A stretch of 64,000 nt of DNA from Ignavibacteriales bacterium. GTDB taxonomy: Bacteria; Bacteroidota; Ignavibacteria; Ignavibacteriales; Ignavibacteriaceae. Position 1 is the first letter of the stretch; every line of letters begins with the position of its first letter. Position numbers and translations under genes: made by a program. The notes beneath the pieces were generated by a model. The model searched no databases. It saw only the letters and a program-made list of their open reading frames with translations, and had not been told where the DNA came from. The stretch lies in contig JAGUYG010000001.1 of the NCBI GenBank assembly GCA_020061465.1, positions 1 through 64,000 on the forward strand, in the 5' to 3' direction. Positions 24,518 to 32,776 of this stretch are shown piece after piece.

Positions 24518-26631
24518 TTGGAAATACAATATCTCATTATAAAATAATAGATAAACTTGGCGAAGGCGGAATGGGCATAGTCTACAAAGCCGAGGATACT
24601 AATCTCAAACGCGAAGTGGCAATAAAGTTTTTACCGCGTCAAATTGCCTCCCAACAAGAAGAAAGAGATAGATTTAAAGTTGAAGCCCAAGCTGCCGCTG
24701 CTCTTAATCATTCCAATATTGCCACAATATATTCAATAAATGAAAATGGTGAAGATGTATTTATCGTAATGGAATATATTGATGGAATCGAGCTTAAAGA
24801 CAAGATTGCTTCCGGCACCATTAAATTGAACGAAGCCTTAAACATCACAATAAAAATATCGGAAGGACTTAAAGCCGCACACGATAAAGGAATAGTTCAT
24901 CGGGATATAAAAAGCAGTAACGTTATGGTTACTAACGATGGTAAAGTTAAAATAATGGATTTCGGATTAGCCAAAATTAAAGGGAGCGGTCTAGTTACAA
25001 GGGTAGGAACAACCATGGGAACTGCCGCCTATATGTCTCCCGAACAAGTGAGCGGCGAATCGGTTGATCATCGCACGGACATCTGGTCGTTAGGCGTAAT
25101 ATTTTATGAGCTGCTAACAGGTGAATTACCTTTTAAGGCTGATTATGACGCAGCGTGGACCTATTTAATTCTTAACAAAGATCCCTTAAAGCCAAGTGAA
25201 CTCGACCGTAAAATTCCCCCGCAGCTTGATTCACTCATCATGAAAATTTTGGAGAAAGACCGGGAAAAAAGATATTCTTCTATCGATGAGTTCATCAAAG
25301 ATTTAGGAGAAGTAAAAGCAGAAATAACGGAATCAGAACAGGGCGGAAAAACTAAAGCCATGGCGGTACTGCCGTTTAACAATATAAGCGCTGAACAGGA
25401 AAGCGATTATTTTAGCGACGGATTGACTGAAGAGTTAATAATGAATCTTTCCAGGCTTAAAGACATGAGAGTAGTATCAAGAACTACATCAATGCAATAC
25501 AAAGGAACTCAAAAGGGTGTTAAAACAATAGGGAAAGAATTAGGTGTACGTTACATAATTGAAGGCAGCGTTAGAAAATTTCAAGATAAGCTGCGTATTA
25601 CTGCCCAGCTTATTGATGTTGAAAAAGATGCACAGCTTTGGGCTGAAACTTACAAAGGAAATCTTGCCGACGTATTTGACATACAAGAGCAAGTTTCAAA
25701 ACAGATTGTTGATGCATTGATGGTAAAGTTAACTCCAATGGAAAAAGTTGTGCTTGAAAAACGAGCTACTTTAAACACCGAAGCTTTCGATTGTTATTTG
25801 AGAGCTAGAGACTTTCTTTATCGCCGCACTAAGAACAGCGTTCAGTTTGCAATTCAACTTTTTCTTAAAGCTATTGAATTTGATCCGAGATACGCCGGAG
25901 CTTACGCCGGTTTGGGTGAAGCTTATGCGACTTTATATCAGAATTTTGAGAGTAAAGATATCTGGCTCGATAAAGCAATTGATTCAAGCCTGAAGGCTCT
26001 TACTTATGACTCTTCCCTTTCAGAGGCTTATGCTGCACTTTCACTGGCTTATTTCTATAAGAAATCTAACGAAGAAGCATTCACCGCAGGCAAAAAAGCT
26101 ATAGAGTTAGATCCAAATAATTTTGTCGGTTATTGGATACTGGGAAGAATCTATCACAGCACCGATAGAAATTTAGAAGCCATCGAATTATTCAAGAAAG
26201 TGATTGAGTTAAATCCTGACTTCTTTTCTGCCTATACCGATTTACGTTTGACTTACGAATGGCTTGGTGAAAAGGATAGAATTAATGAGGTTCTTCAGTC
26301 ATCTATTAAAGTTTATCCGCGATATTTACTGCAGCACCCCGATGATGCACGCGCACACTTGTTTTACTCACTCGATCTTCTGCTAATAGGAAAAAATGAT
26401 GAAGCAAAAAACGAAGCTGCAAAAGCAATAGAACTAAATCCAACCGATCCTCTAATGCAGTATAATGCTTCCTGTTTCTATTCCCGAATTGGTGAAAAAG
26501 ATCTTGCAATAGAAACATTAAAAAATGCAATGACTGCCGGTTATCAAGATTATGAGTGGATTAAACGAGATTCAGACCTTGATTCAATCCGTAACGAGCC
26601 AAAATTTATTGAATTAATGAAAGGCAAATAG
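24514..26631 (+). CDS. Ser/Thr protein kinase 1 with TolB-like and TPR domains
   Basis: The 705-aa protein has an N-terminal Hanks-type kinase domain (about 8-270) with KLGEGGMGIVYKAED, the VAIK-type lysine in EVAIKFLP, catalytic GIVHRDIKSSNVM, IMDFGLAKI and AYMSPEQVSG. A TolB-like/FlgO-like region follows (about 285-420: MAVLPFNNISAEQESDYFSD...GVRYIIEGSVRK...QLWAETYKG), then several TPR units (about 430-690) ending in YEWIKRDSDLDSIRNEP-FIELMKGK. No TM segment is seen, so it is probably cytoplasmic. The same architecture recurs in kinases 4, 5 and 6. The start overlaps stub 1b by 3 nt. Confidence 0.93.
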   Translation: MIGNTISHYKIIDKLGEGGMGIVYKAEDTNLKREVAIKFLPRQIASQQEERDRFKVEAQAAAALNHSNIATIYSINENGEDVFIVMEYIDGIELKDKIASGTIKLNEALNITIKISEGLKAAHDKGIVHRDIKSSNVMVTNDGKVKIMDFGLAKIKGSGLVTRVGTTMGTAAYMSPEQVSGESVDHRTDIWSLGVIFYELLTGELPFKADYDAAWTYLILNKDPLKPSELDRKIPPQLDSLIMKILEKDREKRYSSIDEFIKDLGEVKAEITESEQGGKTKAMAVLPFNNISAEQESDYFSDGLTEELIMNLSRLKDMRVVSRTTSMQYKGTQKGVKTIGKELGVRYIIEGSVRKFQDKLRITAQLIDVEKDAQLWAETYKGNLADVFDIQEQVSKQIVDALMVKLTPMEKVVLEKRATLNTEAFDCYLRARDFLYRRTKNSVQFAIQLFLKAIEFDPRYAGAYAGLGEAYATLYQNFESKDIWLDKAIDSSLKALTYDSSLSEAYAALSLAYFYKKSNEEAFTAGKKAIELDPNNFVGYWILGRIYHSTDRNLEAIELFKKVIELNPDFFSAYTDLRLTYEWLGEKDRINEVLQSSIKVYPRYLLQHPDDARAHLFYSLDLLLIGKNDEAKNEAAKAIELNPTDPLMQYNASCFYSRIGEKDLAIETLKNAMTAGYQDYEWIKRDSDLDSIRNEPKFIELMKGK

Positions 26632-26662
26632 ACCTGAAATCTTTCCAACGGAAAAGTAGAAT

Positions 26663-26746
26663 ATGATAAGAAAAACGATATACCATAAAAGCATAGCTGA
26701 TAAACTCAGCCTAACTCCTTTACGCCTACACAGAAGGGGATTATAA
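26663..26746 (+). CDS. Kinase N-terminal stub ORF 2a (27 aa)
   Basis: It encodes MIRKTIYHKSIADKLSLTPL and a short basic tail. The spacing M-I-x-x-T-I-x-H-x-x-I-x-x-K-L equals that of MIGNTISHYKIIDKL, so it is a diverged copy of a kinase start. No good RBS is seen. It ends 2 nt before the next stub. Probably a decayed duplicate. Confidence 0.3.
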   Translation: MIRKTIYHKSIADKLSLTPLRLHRRGL

Positions 26747-26748
26747 AG

Positions 26749-26844
26749 ATGAGTGATTTGATCGGGCAAACAATTTTGCACTATAAAATTATCGAGCAAG
26801 TCGGGCAAGGCGGACTTGTCCGCCGTAGCCAAAAAAAAGCATAA
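26749..26844 (+). CDS. Kinase N-terminal stub ORF 2b (31 aa), just upstream of kinase 2
   Basis: Preceded by AGAAGGGGA about 10 nt before the ATG. It encodes MSDLIGQTILHYKIIEQVGQ, then GG and LVRRSQKKA. It diverges from the kinases at the glycine-rich loop, within the perfect palindrome GGCGGACTTGTCCGCC. The TAA stop is part of TAAGGAATTGATATG, so the RBS of kinase 2 overlaps the stub stop. This would favour re-initiation by the same ribosome. Confidence 0.45.
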   Translation: MSDLIGQTILHYKIIEQVGQGGLVRRSQKKA

Positions 26845-26853
26845 GGAATTGAT

Positions 26854-29541
26854 ATGATCGGAAAAATAATATCTCATTATAAAATAATTGAAAAATTAGG
26901 CGAAGGCGGAATGGGTACCGTTTACAAAGCACAAGACACAAAGCTCGAACGCTTCGTTGCATTGAAGTTTCTCCCCTCTCAGCTTACTGCTACCGATGAA
27001 GAAAAAGCCAGGTTTATACAGGAAGCCAAAGCAGCCTCTGCCATGAATCATCCGAATGTTTGTACTATTTATGACATACAGGAAAAAGATAGTCAACTAT
27101 TCATAGTAATGGAATTTGTTGAGGGTAAAACTTTAAAGGATAAAAAAGATAATATTTCAGAAAAACAGATACTTGAAATCGGAATTCAGGCTGCAGAAGG
27201 ATTGGCTGCAGCACACGAAAAAGGAATAGTTCACAGGGATATTAAACCTGAGAATATTATGATCCGCAAAGACGGAATTGTACAGATAATGGATTTCGGA
27301 CTTGCAAAATTACAATCCGTTGCCGGCGCCTCTCGCCTAACGAAAGCCGGAACTGCTATGGGAACAATCGGATATATGTCACCGGAACAGGTTCAAGGAT
27401 TAGATGTTGATCATCGAACGGATATTTTTTCTCTCGGTGTTGTTCTTTACGAAATGTTTGCCGGCGAAGCTCCATTTAAAGGAATGCACGAAACAGCAAT
27501 AATGTATGAGATAGTGAATGTTGATCCCGAACCTATCTCATCAATTAAGCCGGAAATTAATTCAGAAATTGATTCAATTATTTTAGAATGCCTTGAAAAA
27601 GAGCCCGCTGAAAGATTTCAATCCGCTGCAGAAATTGCCAGAAACCTGCGGCGTTTAAAACGTGATTCGGGTAAGACAAGTTTGAATCGAACAAGATTTA
27701 CGAAGACGGCAATTCAAAATGAGTCCAACCTTCCCAGAGCAGATAGTAAAACAGGGCAATTAAAAAAGAGTATATATAAAAAAATATTTATTGCTGCATC
27801 CTTTCTTTTAGTAGCAATCCTGGCTGCTTTTGTAACCTGGTATTTATATCCGGAGCCGGAAAGGGATGTACGCAAATTTGAGTGGTCGATTGATTATAAC
27901 CTTTTCACTTTATCTCCGGATGGGAAAAAAATTGCTTATTCGAGTGGAGAAAAACTGTGGATCCGTCCTCTGGATAAAATCGATCCGATTGAAATAAAAA
28001 ATAATGAACATATTTCAAATATTATCTGGTCTCCCAACAACAATTATATCGCATATTTTACGGGTTTAGAAACAGATAATCATCAGCTTAGAAAGGTATC
28101 TGTAAATGGTACCGGCAACTCACTAATCGTTAAAATGGAAAGTAATTACTATCCAAGATTCTGGGGAATTGATGATTCAATCCTCGTTACTACCTGGGAT
28201 AATAATGGAGTAAATACACTATTAAAAGTTCCTTCATCCGGTGGTGAATTAAAACCAATTTGCGGCGGTGATACGGCACTATCTACAATCAATGGAAATT
28301 TAACTCATGTACTAGGATTACCTGATGGTAAGAGTCTGCTTCTTAGTAATTATGATCCTAATCTGGGAGGTAAAATAATTGTTCAAACTGCGGAAAAGCG
28401 AACAACTCTTTATAACGCTCCTGAAGGCTTTATTGGTAAACTTGTTTTTTCAAGTAACAATTATATACTTTATCCTCTCTCTATCCGTGGAAACTCTGTA
28501 CCGGATATCTGGGCAATGCCTTTTGATGCATCTTCTTTAGAAGTAACAGGTAATCCATTTTTAGTAGCAAGAAATGCAGACCATTTGAGTGTATCCCAAA
28601 GTGGGATGTTGTTTTATATCGATCCGGGAAATGGAAGCGGAGGAGAGCAATTGGTTTTACTCACCCGGTCGGGGCAGCTCTTAAAGAAAATCGGTCAGCC
28701 GCAATTAGAAATTTACACCCCTATGGTTTCACCTGATGGAAATTTGGTTGCAACGATGAGTACCGAAACAGGCGAAACATACGATATCTGGCTTCATGAT
28801 TTAATTAAGGAAACAAAATCTCAATTGTCCTTTGATATTCCTCAAACCTGGAACCCAAGCTGGTCACCTGATGGAAAGGAAATTGTTTTCGTGTCCGGAT
28901 TTTTTGAAAAATCAGATATATATATTCAATCTACTAATGGCAGAACATCTGCAAAGCCGTTAATTATTTCTGAAAATTTTGAAGGCTCACCCCATTGGTC
29001 TTCTGACGGCAGGTTTATTTTATTTTCAAAAGCGGAGACACTGACCCGAACACAATTTGACATCTGGTATCTTGAAATGGGAAAAGAGAAATCTGCAAAA
29101 CCACTGTTCGAGTCAAGGTTCAATGAAGACAATCCTTCTCTTTCCCCTGACGGACGATTCGTTTCTTTCCAATCGGATAAAAGCGGTCAGATGGAAATTT
29201 ATGTAACAAACTTTCCTGAAGCAAATAAGCAGTGGCAGGTTTCATTTGAAGGAGGTCATTATCCTCAATGGATCGGGAATGAAATATTTTTCGTAAGTCC
29301 AAGAAAAAATACACTTATGACTGTGAAAGTTAAAACAAATTCTGGTTTTCAATCGGAAAAGCCGGAGGAACTCTTCTCTGCAAACACAGCCGGTGTGCAA
29401 CTACAGACTAATTATGCTTATAAGTATACTATTACAAAAGACGGTAAAAACATTATTGCCGTTAAACCATTGACTGATTCAGTCCAGCCCAAACTTGTGC
29501 TTGTGGAAAACTGGTTTGAAGAATTTAAAGAAAGAAAGTGA
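26854..29541 (+). CDS. Membrane Ser/Thr protein kinase 2 with PD40/TolB-type beta-propeller
   Basis: The 895-aa protein has a kinase domain (about 8-270) with KLGEGGMGTVYKAQD, FVALKFLP, GIVHRDIKPENIM, IMDFGLAKL and GYMSPEQVQG. A linker and one TM helix (about 309-330, KKIFIAASFLLVAILAAFVT) follow. The rest (about 345-880) is an extracytoplasmic beta-propeller with PD40-type repeats such as FTLSPDGKKIAYSS, NPSWSPDGKEIVFVSG, PHWSSDGRFILFSK and NPSLSPDGRFVSFQSD. The propeller could sense a ligand or protein outside the inner membrane. It is the only propeller-type kinase in the array. Confidence 0.93.
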   Translation: MIGKIISHYKIIEKLGEGGMGTVYKAQDTKLERFVALKFLPSQLTATDEEKARFIQEAKAASAMNHPNVCTIYDIQEKDSQLFIVMEFVEGKTLKDKKDNISEKQILEIGIQAAEGLAAAHEKGIVHRDIKPENIMIRKDGIVQIMDFGLAKLQSVAGASRLTKAGTAMGTIGYMSPEQVQGLDVDHRTDIFSLGVVLYEMFAGEAPFKGMHETAIMYEIVNVDPEPISSIKPEINSEIDSIILECLEKEPAERFQSAAEIARNLRRLKRDSGKTSLNRTRFTKTAIQNESNLPRADSKTGQLKKSIYKKIFIAASFLLVAILAAFVTWYLYPEPERDVRKFEWSIDYNLFTLSPDGKKIAYSSGEKLWIRPLDKIDPIEIKNNEHISNIIWSPNNNYIAYFTGLETDNHQLRKVSVNGTGNSLIVKMESNYYPRFWGIDDSILVTTWDNNGVNTLLKVPSSGGELKPICGGDTALSTINGNLTHVLGLPDGKSLLLSNYDPNLGGKIIVQTAEKRTTLYNAPEGFIGKLVFSSNNYILYPLSIRGNSVPDIWAMPFDASSLEVTGNPFLVARNADHLSVSQSGMLFYIDPGNGSGGEQLVLLTRSGQLLKKIGQPQLEIYTPMVSPDGNLVATMSTETGETYDIWLHDLIKETKSQLSFDIPQTWNPSWSPDGKEIVFVSGFFEKSDIYIQSTNGRTSAKPLIISENFEGSPHWSSDGRFILFSKAETLTRTQFDIWYLEMGKEKSAKPLFESRFNEDNPSLSPDGRFVSFQSDKSGQMEIYVTNFPEANKQWQVSFEGGHYPQWIGNEIFFVSPRKNTLMTVKVKTNSGFQSEKPEELFSANTAGVQLQTNYAYKYTITKDGKNIIAVKPLTDSVQPKLVLVENWFEEFKERK

Positions 29542-29677
29542 ATTGACATTGAGAACGGTACAACTAAAATTCAAATAATAATCTATATGCGATTCGGTTA
29601 TGGTGAATATGCGCTTTTTAGTCTTCAAAAAAAAATAGAGATATCGAATGACATGTGTCTTTTTACTCCCTCACTAA

Positions 29678-29740
29678 ATGATCGAAACACCCGGCGATGC
29701 CTGGCTTGACATACAAAAAAGGAGATTTAATTATGAATGA
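29678..29740 (+). pseudogene. Shortened leader ORF upstream of kinase 3
   Basis: A 20-codon frame M-I-E-T-P-G-D-A-W-L-D-I-Q-K-R-R-F-N-Y-E ends in TGA overlapping the ATGAATGA start of kinase 3. Its second half aligns with the end of stub 1a (ASLHIQKRRNKYE), and the DNA aligns over about 35 bases, while the kinase-like first half is mostly lost. There is no RBS. It is listed because it shows that the same leader segment preceded this kinase too. Confidence 0.3.
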
Positions 29741-32687
29741 TTTAATTGGACAGACAATTCTACATTACAAGATTATCGAACAAGTTGGGCGAGGAGGTAT
29801 GGGTATTGTTTATAAAGCACACGACATAAAGCTGGACCGGATTATGGCTTTGAAATTCCTGCCGCAGTATTTGAGTTCTGATCCAAATGAAAAAGAACGA
29901 TTCTATCACGAAGCGCGTGCTGCTGCATCGCTTACTCACCAGAACGTGGCTGTTATTTATGAAATCGGTGAGCACGAACAGAATATCTTTCTTGCAATGG
30001 AATATGTTGAGGGTAAAACGCTGAAAAAATTAGTCGAACAGGAAAGCGAATCACTTTCACTAAAAAAAGTTCTGGAAATTGCTATTCAGATTTGTGAAGG
30101 CATTGATGCTGCCCACGAGAAAGGAATTGTTCATCGCGATATCAAATCAGATAATATCATGATAACGCCAAAAGGACAGGTTAAAGTGATGGATTTTGGA
30201 CTTGCAAAACTAAAGGGCGCTTCCAGACTTACGCAAGCAGGCTCAACGGTAGGAACAGCCGCCTATATGTCACCTGAACAAGCACAAGGAGAAGATGTTG
30301 ATCATCGCTCGGATATTTTTTCGTTTGGGGTTGTGCTGTACGAATTGCTGACAACTCATCTCCCCTTCCGTGGTGAACATCAGGCTGCTCTCCTCTATTC
30401 GCTTATAAACGAAAATCCACAACCGATTGCCCGTTTCAACGACAAAGTGTCTGAAGATCTTGAACGAATAATTTTCAAAGCGCTGGCAAAGGATAAAGAT
30501 GAACGTTACCAGCACGTTGATGATATGCTGGCTGACCTTAGGAAAGAACGAAAGAATCTGGAATATGCCCGGTCGGGATACATCAAAGCACCGGCATTAC
30601 AACCGGTGAGCACCGAAAAAAGCAACGGGGGCAGAAACCGGATAAATAAAAAGACTTTAAGAATTTTCATTCCCTCGGCTGTAGTTGTTTTAATTGCCGT
30701 TGTCTCTTTCTTTTTCAACCCATTCAAATCACAGGTAACTGAAAATCAGGCATCGGAGATTTCCAGAAATTCGCTCGCCGTAATGTATTTTGAAAATATT
30801 CCTGACCCTGAAGACAAAAACCACAACAGTGAGATGTTGACTAACTTACTTATTACTTCACTTTCCCAAGTTAAAGGGCTTGAGGTAATCAGCAGAGAAA
30901 GACTGCTGGATATTCAAAAGGATTTGGGAAAGACAGAAACAAAGAGCATTTCATCATCGTTTGCTAATCAGGTTGCCACACGGGCGGGTGTTACCACCAT
31001 GTTGATAGGAAGCATCCTCCAGGAAAAACCAATGCTTACCGTAACAACTCGATTGATAGATGTGCAAAACGGAAAAATAATTAGTTCACAGCAGTTAACA
31101 AATTTTGCCGCGAATCAAATCTTTAATTTGGTTGATAGTCTTACGATTTTAATTCAGAACGACCTCCTGTCTGCTTCCGCAGAGGAAATTAAATCAGTTG
31201 CAGAAGTAACAACAAAATCCCCCGAAGCCTATAGAGCGTTTGTGACAGGACTTGAACTTCTGGGTAAACTTTATTGGAGAGAATCTACTGCGGCTTTTTC
31301 ACGAGCAATTGAACTGGACAAAAATTTTGCAATGGCTTATTATTATTTGTCTAATGCACAGAATAGAATCGGTGAGTTTGAGTCAGCCCGGAGATCTTTC
31401 AATAAAGCAGTTGAACTGGCTGATAATGCATCGGAGCGTGAACGGCTTCAGATTCGGGCAGCAAATTATGAACAGCAGAATAACCTTCCAAAAGCGATTG
31501 AAAGATATGAACAACTTATCGAACGTTACCCCCACGAAATCAATCCTTATGTTCAATTGGGGATCCTTTATGCGTTTCAATTGCTGGATCCCGAAAAAGC
31601 CGTCGATGTGTTCCGCCAAGGTTTGAAGATTGAGCCTTCTGCAAAAACGTTATGGAATTTGATGGCTTATTCTCTTGCCAGGCTTAACAGAAAAAAGGAA
31701 GCACTTGAGGCTGTAAACAAATACATAAATTTGGCGCCTGCCGAACCTAACCCATACGATACGCAGGGGGATGTTTATGCTTGGTTTATGGATTATGACT
31801 CAAGCCGTGCCTCTTATCAAAAGGCAATGAATCTTCGGGTAGATTTTGCCTCTGCTTATAAACTTGGCTATGATGCTGTTCTGAAACAACGATATAACGA
31901 TGCCAAAAAGTTTTTTGATAAGTCCGGTTTGTTAGAGCCGCTTATAGAAGTTCATCTCGGGAAACTTCATCTTGCAGAGAAGAAGCTAAAGGAAATTCCG
32001 GACTCTGAAATTTCTGTCTTTGATAGATTACTTACATTGATACACCTCTATTACGAAATGGGTAAATATCCCGAAATGCTCCAACAAGCGAGACAGTTAT
32101 CAATGCTGAAGTTGAAGAAAGAACCTACTGATATAATTTACGGCAGGGATTACCTTGCCTGGGCATTAATTAAAAATGGTGAGTCATCAGAAGCTCACAG
32201 CCTTATTGCTAAAATGCAAAATGATGTAAGTAATGGACCTCAAATCGTTCAGGTTATTGCAGATTATTCTTCTGCCCTTGCCGCATTTGAGGAAGAGAAA
32301 AATCAACAGGCACTAGAAAAATTTAGAAAGGTTTTTCAAAGGCTTCCGCCAAATCACGAGCCTAACATTTTCTATAGTATTGCACTGCTCAAGACAGGGC
32401 AAATCTCGGAAGCAATTGAAGAGTTTCAGCGGCTTAAGTATTGGTCCAGAACTGACGATATTTTTATCATAAGTACTCTGCCCGGAGCCAGGTTTGATTG
32501 GTCAATAGCTGCTGTCAAAACACATTATTGGCTCGGTGCTGCTTATGAGATGCAGGGCAATAATGACAAAGCACTGAATGAATTCAGAAAGTTTGTAGAT
32601 ATATGGAAGGATGCCGATTTTAATTCACCTGAAATAACCGAAGCAAAGGCTCAAATTTTAAAGCTCGAGGGAATTACAAAAAAATGA
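29733..32687 (+). CDS. Membrane Ser/Thr protein kinase 3 with TolB-like and TPR domains
   Basis: 984 aa from the ATG at 29733, which has an AAAAAAGGAGA RBS and matches the start of kinase 4. The in-frame ATG at 29697 is rejected. The kinase domain (about 8-285) has QVGRGGMGIVYKAHD, IMALKFLP, GIVHRDIKSDNIM, VMDFGLAKL and AYMSPEQAQG. A TM helix lies near 310-330 (LRIFIPSAVVVLIAVVSFFF). A TolB/FlgO-like region follows (about 345-470, SLAVMYFENIPDPEDKNHNS...MLIGSILQEKPMLTVTTRLI), then a long TPR array to the end. The stop overlaps the start of the next stub (ATGA). Confidence 0.92.
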   Translation: MNDLIGQTILHYKIIEQVGRGGMGIVYKAHDIKLDRIMALKFLPQYLSSDPNEKERFYHEARAAASLTHQNVAVIYEIGEHEQNIFLAMEYVEGKTLKKLVEQESESLSLKKVLEIAIQICEGIDAAHEKGIVHRDIKSDNIMITPKGQVKVMDFGLAKLKGASRLTQAGSTVGTAAYMSPEQAQGEDVDHRSDIFSFGVVLYELLTTHLPFRGEHQAALLYSLINENPQPIARFNDKVSEDLERIIFKALAKDKDERYQHVDDMLADLRKERKNLEYARSGYIKAPALQPVSTEKSNGGRNRINKKTLRIFIPSAVVVLIAVVSFFFNPFKSQVTENQASEISRNSLAVMYFENIPDPEDKNHNSEMLTNLLITSLSQVKGLEVISRERLLDIQKDLGKTETKSISSSFANQVATRAGVTTMLIGSILQEKPMLTVTTRLIDVQNGKIISSQQLTNFAANQIFNLVDSLTILIQNDLLSASAEEIKSVAEVTTKSPEAYRAFVTGLELLGKLYWRESTAAFSRAIELDKNFAMAYYYLSNAQNRIGEFESARRSFNKAVELADNASERERLQIRAANYEQQNNLPKAIERYEQLIERYPHEINPYVQLGILYAFQLLDPEKAVDVFRQGLKIEPSAKTLWNLMAYSLARLNRKKEALEAVNKYINLAPAEPNPYDTQGDVYAWFMDYDSSRASYQKAMNLRVDFASAYKLGYDAVLKQRYNDAKKFFDKSGLLEPLIEVHLGKLHLAEKKLKEIPDSEISVFDRLLTLIHLYYEMGKYPEMLQQARQLSMLKLKKEPTDIIYGRDYLAWALIKNGESSEAHSLIAKMQNDVSNGPQIVQVIADYSSALAAFEEEKNQQALEKFRKVFQRLPPNHEPNIFYSIALLKTGQISEAIEEFQRLKYWSRTDDIFIISTLPGARFDWSIAAVKTHYWLGAAYEMQGNNDKALNEFRKFVDIWKDADFNSPEITEAKAQILKLEGITKK

Positions 32688-32776
32688 TTAGTGAAACCAT
32701 TATACATTACAAAATAAGTAAAAAATTAGACGAAGCCCGGCGTAACCGGCAACCACGGAGAAACAACAATGAATGA
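32684..32776 (+). CDS. Kinase N-terminal stub ORF 4 (30 aa), bridging kinases 3 and 4
   Basis: Its ATG overlaps the TGA of kinase 3 (ATGA), and its own TGA overlaps the ATG of kinase 4 by 8 nt (the ATGAATGA geometry also seen at stub 1a). It encodes MISETIIHYKISKKLDEARR and a basic tail, matching MIGETILHYRILEKLGEG up to the glycine loop. The part after the loop position is GC-rich (CCCGGCGTAACCGGCAACC) and different from the repeat at the other stubs. It keeps the coding chain between kinases 3 and 4 unbroken. Confidence 0.42.
   Translation: MISETIIHYKISKKLDEARRNRQPRRNNNE

Noticed and set aside
24407-26631. Sequencing or assembly frameshift as the cause of the stub ORFs
   Set aside because: The stubs are followed by complete kinase starts with their own ATG, and the same break at the glycine loop occurs in several places with different tails. 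A frameshift would not create a second full start. An assembly collapse cannot be fully excluded without reads.
31252-31626. 124-codon frame inside kinase 3 in another reading frame
   Set aside because: It is fully inside the TPR region of kinase 3, has no RBS, and shows repeat-derived composition.
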